Of a stretch of DNA of 53,689 bases, positions 42,363 to 51,174 are shown piece by piece. The DNA comes from Pseudomonadota bacterium (GTDB lineage Bacteria; Chloroflexota; UBA6077; JAJPHF01). How positions within the stretch are numbered: the first letter of the stretch is position 1; every line of letters begins with the position of its first letter. Where the stretch lies: the NCBI GenBank assembly GCA_021325365.1, contig JAJPHF010000018.1, positions 1 to 53,689 of the forward strand, given 5' to 3'. Made by a program: the position numbers and the translations under genes. The notes beneath the pieces are model-generated. The model did no database searches and was not told the origin of the DNA. It was given only the letters and a program-made list of their open reading frames with translations.

Positions 42363-43547
42363 TCACCCACTGCGGGAGCGCCCGGCGGGAGCGACCGCCG
42401 GGCGCGCGGCGGCTGGCGGGGCGCTGGTCGACCTGAGCCGGCCGGCTGCGGGGCCGGCCGCGCGCTGCACACAGGCCACGAGCTGGCCGGCGTTCCGCTC
42501 GGCGTCGAACAGCCGCTCCGCGCGCGCGCGGCCGTAAGCACCCATCGTCCGTCGGCCGACCTCGTCGGCTAGCAGGCGGTCCAGCGCGGCTGCCAGCGCC
42601 GGCGGGTCGGCCGGGGGGATCAACAGCCCCGTGTGCTCGTCCGCTACGATGTCCGTGGCACCCCCTACCCGCGTGGCGACCACCGGCAGGCCGGCGGCCA
42701 TCGCCTCGACCGAGGCGATGCCGAAACACTCTCCGAGGCTGGGCAGCACGAACACGTCGGCCTGCTGGAACAGGTTCCGCGCCACGGGGCTGTTGCCCAC
42801 GACGTTGTGGTGCACGCGGATGCCCGGCTCGGCGGCGACCGCGGTGCGGGTTACCAGGTCGAGTTCGCAGCGACCGCGGCCGTGCGCGCGGAACCAGTCG
42901 AGTAGGAGCCGCCCGCCCTTGCGCTCGAAGTCGCCGCCCACGAACAGCACGCGCGGCAGTCCGCGTCGGCCCTCGCGCGCGGGCGGCGGTCCCCAGAAAG
43001 CGAGATCGACGCCGGGCGGGATGACGTGGATCTTCGCCGCGGGCACCCCGTACTCGTCTATCAGCGAGTCACGCACCCACGTGCTCCACACGACGATCTG
43101 CTGTGCTAAGGCGAAGGTGCGCCGATTGATCCAGTGCTTCAGGCGCGCGACCGGGGTGTCGCCGTCCGGGGTATGGTCGTAGTAGGCGCCCAGGCGATCG
43201 TACTGCGCCGGGGTCACGTCCAGGCTCAGCACGGTCGGCACGCGGGCCAGGTAGTCCCACTGGAAGACGGCCGGCTTCTGCGTGTGGAAGAGCAGGGCGT
43301 CGAGCGGGCGTCGACGCAGGCCGTCGCGGACCTGCAGGAAGCCGCGCAGGGTGCCGCGGACCGAACGGGGGAGCGCCGTCAGCCGTTCGAGGCGGCCGTT
43401 ACCCGCATAGGTCACTTCCAGCCAGTGGGCATCCACCCGCTCGTCCCGCTCCAGCACGCGGCGCAGCGTGTGGTAGTGCGTCACGTGCCCCAGCACCTGC
43501 TCCATCACGAAGCCGACCCGTAGCTGGGCCGCGCGCGCCTGCGTCAT
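42363..43547 (-). CDS. Glycosyltransferase family 4, FVMEQxLGHVTH type
   Basis: A 394-residue GT-B transferase that opens with VGFVMEQVLGHVTHYHTL. The C-terminal half has RVLFVGGDFERKGGRLLL, VRVHHNVVGNSPVARNLFQ and ADVFVLPSLGECFGIASVEAMAAGLPV with the E-x7-E pair. The N-terminus, DVTPAQYDRLGAYYDH and RDSLIDEYGV segments match the transferase at 52251, so the two are paralogues. Its ATG overlaps the upstream GT2 stop as ATGA, with GGGGAG in front. A long Ala/Pro/Arg tail after residue 360 is unusual and may be unstructured. Confidence 0.86.
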   Translation of the reverse strand: MTQARAAQLRVGFVMEQVLGHVTHYHTLRRVLERDERVDAHWLEVTYAGNGRLERLTALPRSVRGTLRGFLQVRDGLRRRPLDALLFHTQKPAVFQWDYLARVPTVLSLDVTPAQYDRLGAYYDHTPDGDTPVARLKHWINRRTFALAQQIVVWSTWVRDSLIDEYGVPAAKIHVIPPGVDLAFWGPPPAREGRRGLPRVLFVGGDFERKGGRLLLDWFRAHGRGRCELDLVTRTAVAAEPGIRVHHNVVGNSPVARNLFQQADVFVLPSLGECFGIASVEAMAAGLPVVATRVGGATDIVADEHTGLLIPPADPPALAAALDRLLADEVGRRTMGAYGRARAERLFDAERNAGQLVACVQRAAGPAAGRLRSTSAPPAAARPAVAPAGRSRSG

Positions 43548-44527
43548 GGCCGGGCTCCCCGGGCAATCGAGCGCCACAGACGCGCGGCGCTGCCCAGCTC
43601 GTCGGCGACGCCCTGCCAGTAGAGCACGCTGAAGATGCCGCTCATCGCCAGCGAGGCGGGGCGGTGGGCGCCTAGCGTGTCGGCCAGGCGAGCCGCTCCG
43701 CCGAGCGCGAGCACCGCGGTGCGCACGAGCCACTGGCGGCCGACGCACCACCGTGTGAGCCACCGGGTCAGGCGATGGCGGGCGTGGAACTCGCGGAACG
43801 CCGCGCGCAGCGCCTCGTGGCCCTTGCGCGCCATCTCGACGTCATAGCGCCCGTACTGATACGGCGTGCGGCACCAGCTCACGAAGGTGCGCGTCGGGTA
43901 ATGCACCACTCGGGCCTCGCCGTGGAAGGCGAAGCGCGCGCCGCGGTCGCGCAGGCGATAGCCCAGCTCGACGTCCTCCGCCCGCTTGAAGCTCGGGTCA
44001 AACCCGCCGGCGGCGAGGAAGCGCTCGCGTCGCAGCGAGGCGTTGGCGGTGAAGAACTGGCGGGGCGTACACGCGTACTTTCCGGCCAGCATCGCCTCGT
44101 ACTGGGCCACGAGCTTCGCTTCCTCCCAGCGAATCCAGGCCGGGCGCGACCACCCGTCGGGTGGGAGCATCGGGCCTATCACCACCAGGTCGTCCTGCCC
44201 GGCCTGGGCCGCGACGTGCGCGGCGACCAGGTCCGGCGCCGGCGCCACGTCGTCGTCGAGGAAGAGGATCAGCTCGCCGCGCGCCTGCTCGACGCCCAGA
44301 TTGCGCGCCCGAGCCGGGCCGCCATGTGCCTGCTGGGCGATCCGCAGCGCATAGGGCAGCGTGAGCTGCTGTACCCGCTCTAGCGTGCCGTCGGTCGAGC
44401 CGTCGTCGACCACGACGACCTCGAAACCGCTGGCCGGGTACGTCTGGTCGGCCAGCGCGTTCAGCAGCGTGCAGAGACTGTCACGCCGATTGAACGTCGG
44501 GACGACGATGCTGACGAGCGGCTGCAC
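43544..44527 (-). CDS. Glycosyltransferase family 2
   Basis: A 327-residue GT-A transferase. VSIVVPTFNRRDSL, VVVVDDGSTDGTLERV, GGPARARNLGVEQARGELI and LFLDDDVAPAPDLV (DxD-type metal site) are standard. ANASLRRERFLAAGGFD and KRAEDVELGYRL complete the acceptor region. A hydrophobic end may associate with the membrane. GTG 44527 directly precedes the first strand and has AAGGGA upstream; the frame stays open upstream, but those residues resemble no GT2. Overlaps the next gene by ATGA, so they are translated together. Confidence 0.84.
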   Translation of the reverse strand: MQPLVSIVVPTFNRRDSLCTLLNALADQTYPASGFEVVVVDDGSTDGTLERVQQLTLPYALRIAQQAHGGPARARNLGVEQARGELILFLDDDVAPAPDLVAAHVAAQAGQDDLVVIGPMLPPDGWSRPAWIRWEEAKLVAQYEAMLAGKYACTPRQFFTANASLRRERFLAAGGFDPSFKRAEDVELGYRLRDRGARFAFHGEARVVHYPTRTFVSWCRTPYQYGRYDVEMARKGHEALRAAFREFHARHRLTRWLTRWCVGRQWLVRTAVLALGGAARLADTLGAHRPASLAMSGIFSVLYWQGVADELGSAARLWRSIARGARP

Positions 44528-44690
44528 GGCTATGGCGTTCCCTTCGGCTAGCGGCGTCGGCTTGCCGCACTTGAGACACTGGAAGTGTGACGGTTGGTGT
44601 TTGCGGTGTCCGTAGGGTGGCGGTTGAGAATCAGTTGAGCCCGCCGTGGTGCGAGGCGCGGGCGGAGTGCCGCCTACGGGGAGGGCTGCG

Positions 44691-46286
44691 TCAGTCGACG
44701 GAGTGACGCCCAAGGGCGCCGCGCGTAAGCCGCCGCGCTGCACCCAGATCGTCTACAGTCACGACGCCGAGCGCTAGCAGCGCGGACAGATACGCGAGTC
44801 CGCCACCGATTACCGCGAGCGGCAGGGACAGCGTTAAGATCGCGGCCGCAACTCCCACGAGGCAGACCGCGGCCAGCCCGATGCGCGCGCTAACGCCCAG
44901 GAATGCGCGCTCGAGCAGACCACTCGGCATCAACACCAATGCCCCGGTAAGCATCAGCAGCTCGGTGAGCACGGTCACGACGGCCGCGCCGATGGCACCA
45001 TTGCCGGCCTGGTGCTCGAAGTACGGGATGCAGAGCAGATTGAGCGCCGGGTTGAAGACGGCGGCGACAATGCCCACGATCAGCCACTTGTGCTCGCGGC
45101 CGAGCGCGATCAGCGCGGTACCCAGGACCATATCGACGGCAACCAACGGGATGTGAAGCGCCAGGATCTGGAGTAGTGGCACGGCGTGCTCGAATGGCGG
45201 GGGCCAGCCCAGGAGGCCGGGAATGGCGGGGGCGGTGGCGACGATAAGCCCACAGAGCGGGACGGTCAGCACCAGCGCCACCACCAGGCTCTGCCGGAGC
45301 GTCTGACGGGCCAAGGGGACGTCGCCGGCGCAGCGTGCGAGCACGGGCAAGAGCGGCGTTATGATTAGCGTTGGGATGAACCCCGGAATACTGATGATAC
45401 GGTAAGCCGCGGCGTACCAGCCGACCACGGCGTCCTGGGCCATGGCGCCCAAGAGCAGCTTGTCGACCTCGCCGTAGACCTGCAGAGCGACGTTCCACCC
45501 CAGGAAGGGGAGCCCGCAGCGCGCGAGGTCGAGTAGCAGTGACGGGGCAAGAGCCGCTCGGGCGAGCCGGAAGCCCGCGGAGCGCCAGCTGGCGAGCGTG
45601 ACCACTCCCGACGCAACCAGCCCGGCGACCATATAGGCGATGAGGTCCCCGCCCAATACGAGCACGGCGATGCCGGCAGCCGTGCTTCCCGTGGCCGCGG
45701 CGGCATTGAGCCAGGCGAAGCGCGCATGCCGCTCCTGGCCGACGAAGAGCGAAAATAGGACCGTCTGCGGCGCGCCGACGATCATGCCGAGCAGCGCGAT
45801 GGTGAGCGGCGCCGCCTGCGGCGCGCGGTGCCCCAAGAGCGCCGTCGCCGCGAGCAGCAGGGCCGCCACCGCGAATGCGCTGACGAGTGACAGCGCCAGC
45901 GCCGTCGAGCCCAGCCCCGCCACGCGGTCGGGCTGGCGGGCGATCTGGCGCCGCAGGTAGTTCGGTACCCCGAGCGACGCCACCAGGCCCGCGAGATTGG
46001 CTAGCGTGATGACGACCGCATAGTGCCCGAGCCCCTCGTCGCCGAGATAGCGGGGCACCAGCACGGCCGCGAGCAGGCTCGCCGTCCAAGTGACCGGCTG
46101 GGTGCTGAGGAGAGACAGGCCTCCGCGCACCAAACTGGCCGCCGGACGACGCTGGTCCGTCGCGTCTGGCGTGAACGCCCGCCCGCCGGCGGCCCGGCTG
46201 CCGCGGTCGGCGGTGCGGACAGCCGCTACGACTGCACCATCGTCGGTCACCGTACGTGACCCCCAGTTGCTACCCGAAGAGGCCAT
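44691..46286 (-). CDS. Polysaccharide flippase (Wzx-like)
   Basis: A 531-residue integral membrane protein with about 12-14 hydrophobic segments after a charged N-terminus of about 50 residues. ATLVP-type LLAAVLVPRYLGDEGLGHYAVV and the later LQVYGEVDKLLLGAMAQDAVVGWYAAAYRI and LITPLLPVLARCA are signatures of the MOP-superfamily polysaccharide exporters. It would flip undecaprenyl-linked repeat units across the membrane for Wzy. The ATG at 46286 has no strong ribosome site and internal starts are possible. It is separated from the downstream GT2 start by 163 bp. Confidence 0.87.
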   Translation of the reverse strand: MASSGSNWGSRTVTDDGAVVAAVRTADRGSRAAGGRAFTPDATDQRRPAASLVRGGLSLLSTQPVTWTASLLAAVLVPRYLGDEGLGHYAVVITLANLAGLVASLGVPNYLRRQIARQPDRVAGLGSTALALSLVSAFAVAALLLAATALLGHRAPQAAPLTIALLGMIVGAPQTVLFSLFVGQERHARFAWLNAAAATGSTAAGIAVLVLGGDLIAYMVAGLVASGVVTLASWRSAGFRLARAALAPSLLLDLARCGLPFLGWNVALQVYGEVDKLLLGAMAQDAVVGWYAAAYRIISIPGFIPTLIITPLLPVLARCAGDVPLARQTLRQSLVVALVLTVPLCGLIVATAPAIPGLLGWPPPFEHAVPLLQILALHIPLVAVDMVLGTALIALGREHKWLIVGIVAAVFNPALNLLCIPYFEHQAGNGAIGAAVVTVLTELLMLTGALVLMPSGLLERAFLGVSARIGLAAVCLVGVAAAILTLSLPLAVIGGGLAYLSALLALGVVTVDDLGAARRLTRGALGRHSVD

Positions 46287-46423
46287 GACGTCATCGACAG
46301 GTTCCCCGCAAACGTCTGAATATCCGACTCAGCGATCATGTGGATCGACGGATACTAATAGCAAGCCGTACCACGCATAGGGGGCGGTGTCTCTGGCGGG
46401 CACGCCGCTTACGCTCAGTTGAG

Positions 46424-47038
46424 CTAGAATTGGCGCACAATACGAGCTGGTACGCCGGCTACGATGGTCCGAGACGGCACATCACGCGTAACCACGCTGC
46501 CTGCGGCTACCACGGCATCATCTCCGATAGTTACCCCTTTAAGGACCGTGGCTCGGGTTCCCAGCCATACGCGATCGCCGATCGTCACCGGTCGGATCGT
46601 CAGGCCGATCCCGGGAATCTCGTGCTGATCGGTGTCCATGATGACTACATCTCGGGCAATCTTACAATCGCGCCCGATCGTTACCGATCGTGCTGCTACA
46701 ATCTCCGAATTACGGTTTAGATAGGTGCCGTTGCCAATACGGATGACCGCGCCAGCCCAGCATTCTAAGCGCGCTCCGCTAAAGAACGAACAGTTCTCCA
46801 CCTCGATTCGTCCGCCGCGATTATCAATCGTCGGCAGTGGCAGGCCGCCGATTACCAACACGATACCTGCCTTGCTAAACCGCGTACGTAGCCAATAACC
46901 GAGGATGTGGCTAAGCAGCCCATAGCGCTGAAGTCGGCGGGGACCGATGCGGACCAGGCTGATCAGCTTCCGCACCGCGCCAAATGAGTCGCCGGTACTG
47001 GCATATATCCGGCGGCAAAATGGAATGAAGGTGTCCAT
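46424..47038 (-). CDS. Hexapeptide-repeat acyltransferase
   Basis: A 204-residue left-handed beta-helix protein of the CysE/LacA/WbbJ group. Hexads run through VTIGRDCKIARDVVIMD, the catalytic-type HEIPG (His in TDQHE) and VTIGDRVWLGTRATVLKG, ending with AAGSVVTRDVPSRTIVAGVPAR. The N-terminal about 60 residues are helical. It probably O-acetylates a sugar of the polysaccharide. The next upstream gene encodes a similar protein 27 bp away. Confidence 0.86.
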   Translation of the reverse strand: MDTFIPFCRRIYASTGDSFGAVRKLISLVRIGPRRLQRYGLLSHILGYWLRTRFSKAGIVLVIGGLPLPTIDNRGGRIEVENCSFFSGARLECWAGAVIRIGNGTYLNRNSEIVAARSVTIGRDCKIARDVVIMDTDQHEIPGIGLTIRPVTIGDRVWLGTRATVLKGVTIGDDAVVAAGSVVTRDVPSRTIVAGVPARIVRQF

Positions 47039-47064
47039 GAATCCAGTAGTCCCGTCCTGCTAGG

Positions 47065-47676
47065 TCAAAATTCGCGGACGACTCGCGCCGGGACTCCGGC
47101 CACGACCGTCCGGGGCGGTACGTCTCGGGTGACGACGCTGCCGGCCGCCACCACCGCATCATGGCCGATGGTAACGCCCTTGAGCACGATGCTTCGATTT
47201 CCGAGCCAGACCTTGTTCTCCAGAACGACTGCAGCGCCGGTGGTGTCCCAGCTCTTGTCCTCCACTCGATGGAAGTCGCAGTCCATGACCATGACGTGCG
47301 TCCCAATCAGGCAGTCATCTCCGATCTTCACGTGCTTGCTAGCCACGAGGGAGGAGCCATAGTTGATGAACACGTTGTTCCCGATTTCTAAGTGCCCTTC
47401 GGGCAGGGCAACCAGCTCCAGGGTGGCCACCGTGGAAACCAGGCGAACGCGGTCGCCGAGGGTCATTTCTCCGTAGTTGACCACCGCGGGCTTTCCCCGT
47501 AGCGTCACGCGGCGGCCGAGCCGTGTCGCGCTCCGCAAGCGGAGGCGCGCGTTGAGGGCCGGCCACACCAGGTGCAACCGACTCGGTGCTGCCGCCAGCC
47601 ACCGGAGCGCGCCGAGGCAGCGGCTCTCCGACTGGCCTCCCGCGCGGGCACTCCCAAGGGCTTGCTGAGCTTCCAT
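47065..47676 (-). CDS. Hexapeptide-repeat acyltransferase
   Basis: A 203-residue left-handed beta-helix acyltransferase. Repeats include LEIGNNVFINYGSSLVA, VKIGDDCLIGTHVMVMD and VWLGNRSIVLKGVTIGHD, with the catalytic-type His in CDFHRVED. The last 40 residues are almost the same as in the gene behind it (AAGSVVTRDVPPRTVVAGVPAR), so the two arose by duplication or belong to one close subfamily. ATG 47676 is chosen because GGAG lies five bases in front; a TTG at 47697 would add seven residues. Confidence 0.86.
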   Translation of the reverse strand: MEAQQALGSARAGGQSESRCLGALRWLAAAPSRLHLVWPALNARLRLRSATRLGRRVTLRGKPAVVNYGEMTLGDRVRLVSTVATLELVALPEGHLEIGNNVFINYGSSLVASKHVKIGDDCLIGTHVMVMDCDFHRVEDKSWDTTGAAVVLENKVWLGNRSIVLKGVTIGHDAVVAAGSVVTRDVPPRTVVAGVPARVVREF

Positions 47677-47728
47677 GAGGTCTCCAAGATACTTCAAAAC
47701 CTTGATGGTAGTGACTGAGCTGGTTTCC

Positions 47729-47775
47729 GAGGCTAGTGGGTAAGGTTGGCTGGGCCAACCTTACCCATTAGCCTC
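47729..47775 (-). terminator. 22-bp perfect-class hairpin between glycosyltransferase and acyltransferase genes
   Basis: The arms 47729-47750 and 47754-47775 pair over 22 bp with one G-T and loop TGG. On the minus strand it begins 11 bp after the stop of the gene at 47786. Flanking bases show no T tract. A terminator or a strong mRNA stabiliser would fit, and its core TTGGC-N3-GCCAA resembles the cores of the dispersed palindromes. Confidence 0.65.
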
Positions 47776-47785
47776 GACCAGATGC

Positions 47786-48703
47786 TTAGGCGGCCGGTAC
47801 ACCAAGCCTGTACAGCCGCTTCCCAGCGTCGATCTCGTAGCGGAGACTCTCGCGAATCCCCACCAGGCAGGCTCGAAGGTAGACCATCTTGGATGCCCGT
47901 TGTCGGATCCGTAGGCTGCTCAGCACCTCGCGGGCGCCCAGACGCAGGAGTTGGTTCAAGAGAAGACGGAGCGCCAACAGATCGCCACAGCGAACGTGCT
48001 TGAAGTAGAACGCTCCGTCGCCCACACCGTAAGCGTAGAGAGTCGACGGCCACTGGGCGCTCGTCCGGAGACCATAATGGTCGACCTGCACATCGGGGCA
48101 GAGCAAAGTCGTGCCACCCGCGAGGTACACTCGGTACTGGAAGTCGAAATCCTGTGAGGACCGTAGGGGGCCTCCGCCGCCCAGGGCCTCGTCGAAGCCG
48201 CCGATTCGCTCAAATAGTTCCCGCCTGGCGGCAAAGTTCGCGCCCATGCCGTAGATCTGGAAGCCGTCACGCTGGCTCAGATAGCGGCGCTTCGAGATCG
48301 ACAGCGTCGGGACGATACCCTGGGCGTCGGCCAATGCTGGAGGGAGCAGCACTTGCCCGTATAGGATGTCTGCCGCCGGCGCGTCGCTGAAAGCACGGGC
48401 TACCGCGGCGACCCAGTCCGGCGGGGCGACACAGTCGTCGTCGGTGAATGCCAGGAGCTGGCCGCGGGTTTCCCGCACCCCGGCGTTATAGGCCCCGGAG
48501 AGCCCGGGGCGATTCAAGTGCAAATAGCGGAGCGCCGGATGGTCGGCGGCGAGCCGCTGCACGACCTTAGCGGTCTGGTCGTCATCGCTCTGATCGACCA
48601 CCAGGATATCGAAGTCCGGATAGGTGTTGCGCAGGACGCTGCCTACGGCATTACCAATTAGATCCGGACGATTCCGCGTAGGGATGATCACGGATACGTG
48701 CAT
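47786..48703 (-). CDS. Glycosyltransferase family 2
   Basis: A 305-residue GT-A transferase starting directly with VSVIIPTRNRPDLIG. LVVDQSDDDQTAKVV, LSGAYNAGVRETRGQLLAF and TDDDCVAPPDWV give the nucleotide and metal sites; GMGANFAARRELFERIGGFDE and SSQDFDFQYRVYLAG form the acceptor side. LVVDQSDD in place of the usual VVDDGS is a known variant in this group. Likely adds a sugar to the repeat unit. It is followed by a very strong hairpin. Confidence 0.88.
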   Translation of the reverse strand: MHVSVIIPTRNRPDLIGNAVGSVLRNTYPDFDILVVDQSDDDQTAKVVQRLAADHPALRYLHLNRPGLSGAYNAGVRETRGQLLAFTDDDCVAPPDWVAAVARAFSDAPAADILYGQVLLPPALADAQGIVPTLSISKRRYLSQRDGFQIYGMGANFAARRELFERIGGFDEALGGGGPLRSSQDFDFQYRVYLAGGTTLLCPDVQVDHYGLRTSAQWPSTLYAYGVGDGAFYFKHVRCGDLLALRLLLNQLLRLGAREVLSSLRIRQRASKMVYLRACLVGIRESLRYEIDAGKRLYRLGVPAA

Positions 48704-48739
48704 CGTAGCCTCCGTCTGTCTTCGGGGATAATCGTCACT

Positions 48740-50248
48740 CTATGCCTGGATGTCTCGCAGGATGCCGACAGTACCCATCAGGGTGCCTAGAAAGACGGTC
48801 ACCCTGCCGTCAACCAGGCCAAGATCAACGTAACAGAAAACGAGGGTCTGGATGATACCAACTAAGGCTAGGACGCCGAAGATCTTGACCGATGGGTGCG
48901 GTGATGTTCGGATCGCGGCTGCAGCATAGGCTACGGTGCTGCACATGAGTATCCAGAACGCGATAAACCCAGGAGCGCCAGTTTTGAGCCAGACCCACAT
49001 AATGTTGTGATGAGGTTCGTAGTGCCAGAATTCCCACCAGGATAAGCTGGGTAGTGGGACGACGAAGTGGAATTCGCGGCCGAACCCAACGCCGAGCAGT
49101 GGATCGGAATGAATGGTTTCGATTACGTTGACTTTTTCGAGCGCCCTGTACTCGTTGGAGCTGGCGTCGCGCGCATCGGGCTGGCTCAGGGAGCGAACAG
49201 CGCGAGCGGGTTGGCCGAGTAGGCCGGTATTATTCCAAAAGATGGGCAAGTAGATCGACGTGCCGATAAGCAGCGGCAGGATCACAATGCCGAATGCCTT
49301 GCGGTGGGTCACGGCCAAGACGAGGGCGAGCGCAAGAAGGGCGACGAGAAGAGCGATGTAACCAGCCCGGCGCTGCGTCGCCAGTAATGTAAAGAGAGTG
49401 ACTGGAGCTAGGGCTAATCCAAGCAGCCGCTGCCACGCGGGGGAGCGGTAGATCCAGAGCGCCAATACCAGGAAGAGTTCGGTCCCCAGGAAGATGACCG
49501 TGTCGTGCGTATAGACGAGTTCTTCGGGGATGCCGCTCAGGACGGTGTTGACGAGGACGATGTGTCGGTAGGCGCCCTCGATGGCAAAGGCGCCGACAGC
49601 TAGCAAGGTGATGCCGGTCAGGATGGTGACGTGGCGAGTGTTTTCGATTGTGTTGGAGGCGACGAGGTAGCAGAGAAGGACATACAGCAGCGCGCGCGCC
49701 TCCCAAAAAGCAATGTAGGCGTCACCGCCCGCAAGCGTACCGCGCACGATGCCGCCGAGGAGCGCAAGGTAGAAGAGGACCAAGGGCCAGGCAAGGCTGC
49801 CCATCCGGAAGCGGAGGTTGCGGCGCGCGATTCCCTGAATGGCCCAGCTGCCAAAACTGAATAGGAGAAGGAGCTCGAGGGGGCTGGCGATGAACCCCGA
49901 CACGCCGAACGAGCTTTGGAGACCGAAGTTCAGGTAGCGTCCGGGTAGCATGAGGTCATCGGGGCCGCCGGCCTCGAAGAGCAGCACGAGCGCAAAGAGG
50001 ACATACACGCCGAGGCGTGGTTGCCAAAAGATGGCAGCGAGAAGGAGCGAGGTCAAGAGGACGAGGGGCGGGATGAGCCCGTAGCGGAGGACGAGCCAGG
50101 ACCCGCCGCCGGTGGCAAGCAGGACGGCGATGGCCAGCAGCGCGGTCCGCCGGCGGTTCAGGGAAAGATAGCCGGCGGTAGTGAGTAGCAGTGGCTCGAC
50201 GGCCGTTTCGAGTGCGGACTGGCGTCGATGCCCTAAGAGGTTCATCAT
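48740..50248 (-). CDS. O-antigen polymerase/ligase-like protein (Wzy)
   Basis: A 502-residue polytopic membrane protein with about 12 hydrophobic segments. The large periplasmic loop ahead of the last helices carries the Wzy_C/WaaL-type signature: NEYRALEKVNVIETI, DPLLGVGFGREF and YEPHHNIMWVWLKTG with the usual His pair. It would polymerise repeat units outside the membrane. The start is ATG 50248 or 50245. No ribosome site is seen, and the small gene upstream stops four bases before, so translation is probably coupled. Base composition is somewhat lower in GC than the flanks. Confidence 0.86.
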   Translation of the reverse strand: MMNLLGHRRQSALETAVEPLLLTTAGYLSLNRRRTALLAIAVLLATGGGSWLVLRYGLIPPLVLLTSLLLAAIFWQPRLGVYVLFALVLLFEAGGPDDLMLPGRYLNFGLQSSFGVSGFIASPLELLLLFSFGSWAIQGIARRNLRFRMGSLAWPLVLFYLALLGGIVRGTLAGGDAYIAFWEARALLYVLLCYLVASNTIENTRHVTILTGITLLAVGAFAIEGAYRHIVLVNTVLSGIPEELVYTHDTVIFLGTELFLVLALWIYRSPAWQRLLGLALAPVTLFTLLATQRRAGYIALLVALLALALVLAVTHRKAFGIVILPLLIGTSIYLPIFWNNTGLLGQPARAVRSLSQPDARDASSNEYRALEKVNVIETIHSDPLLGVGFGREFHFVVPLPSLSWWEFWHYEPHHNIMWVWLKTGAPGFIAFWILMCSTVAYAAAAIRTSPHPSVKIFGVLALVGIIQTLVFCYVDLGLVDGRVTVFLGTLMGTVGILRDIQA

Positions 50249-50252
50249 GGGG

Positions 50253-50399
50253 TTAGACGAACCTCGCCGAGAGGAAGTAATACAGGGCCGTCATGAGCGT
50301 GGCGAGGAGCGCGATCGCCAAGTTGGCGCGCCGCCCGAGTCGGTGGGCCCAGAGACCGATGGCCACGGAGAGGAAGATGACCACGAGCATGAGGTTCAT
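50253..50399 (-). CDS. Small two-helix membrane protein in the capsule locus
   Basis: A 48-residue open frame. It has two hydrophobic helices (MLVVIFLSVAIGLWA and LAIALLATLMTALYYFL) joined by a basic HRLGRRAN loop. It fills the gap between the BY-kinase gene (11 bp upstream) and the polymerase gene (4 bp downstream), all leftward, with no room for another feature. Coding character, exact packing and membrane topology support a real gene. It may be an accessory subunit of the polymerase or chain-length complex. I know no named family. Confidence 0.62.
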   Translation of the reverse strand: MNLMLVVIFLSVAIGLWAHRLGRRANLAIALLATLMTALYYFLSARFV

Positions 50400-50410
50400 G
50401 CGGGCGGCTC

Positions 50411-51145
50411 CTATAGACCCGACAGCCGACGGAACCAGCTCGGCATGGCCGACTGAGTGCCGTTGAGCACGACGCCGCGGAGAAGACCGCGGGTGTCGTC
50501 GAGGTGGGCGAGGGCTTTGTGAACCACCGGGCCTGGAGTCACGCCGGCACGCACAACCAACAGCGCGCCATCGGTAATGTCAATGAGGGGGAGAGCATCG
50601 CTGTTCACCAGGATGGCCGGGACGTCGACGATGATGATGTCGTAGCTTTCGCGGAGGTGGGCGAGGACTGCCGGCATGCGCGGCGAGCGGAGGAGGCGGC
50701 CGCCGTTGGTCGCGGTCTGTCCGGCGGGGAGCAGGAAGAGATTGTCCAACAGCGTCGGGCAGACTGCGAGCTGGGGCGACAGATCCTCCAGGAGGCAGTC
50801 GGCGAGTCCCGGAGTGACTCGGACCCCAAAATCCTCCGCGAGGACTGGCCGGGCGAAATCCGTCTCCACGAGCAGGACGCGGCGATCAGGGTAATCCTGA
50901 GCAAGCGTGGTGGCCAGCCCCACCGCGACGGTGGTCTTACCTTCCCCCGCGATGGCGCTGGAGACGGCGAGCGTCTCCGAGTGGCCAACGCCCGCGCGGG
51001 TGTAAATGCTACGGAACAACTCGTCCGCGCCGTCCGGGAGCCACTCTGGTGCGGTGTCGTGGGCGGGGACATCGGCCGGCTGGGCGGAGAAGGCGCTGGG
51101 CGCAACGGTCGGTTGCCGGTCGGTCGCGTCTAGCTCAGCTACCAC
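50411..51145 (-). CDS. CpsD/CapB-type BY-kinase ATPase
   Basis: A 244-residue cytosolic P-loop protein. The Walker A AGEGKTTVAVGLATTLA, the Walker A' LLVETDFARPVLAEDF and the Walker B IIIVDVPAILVNSDAL segments are those of bacterial tyrosine kinases partnered with Wzz-like proteins. The C-terminus (QSAMPSWFRRLSGL) has no tyrosine cluster, which is the normal autophosphorylation site in this family, so it may act as an ATPase switch only. The gene lies 29 bp behind the chain-length protein, its expected membrane activator. Confidence 0.87.
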   Translation of the reverse strand: MVAELDATDRQPTVAPSAFSAQPADVPAHDTAPEWLPDGADELFRSIYTRAGVGHSETLAVSSAIAGEGKTTVAVGLATTLAQDYPDRRVLLVETDFARPVLAEDFGVRVTPGLADCLLEDLSPQLAVCPTLLDNLFLLPAGQTATNGGRLLRSPRMPAVLAHLRESYDIIIVDVPAILVNSDALPLIDITDGALLVVRAGVTPGPVVHKALAHLDDTRGLLRGVVLNGTQSAMPSWFRRLSGL

Positions 51146-51174
51146 GGTGAACCCCCGTAATCCGGTGCGGATAA

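Noticed and set aside
41954..42541. 195-codon minus frame covering the 400-bp gap
   Set aside because: Most of its support lies in the neighbouring glycosyltransferase gene in another frame. The gap part has no ribosome site, domain or coding character.
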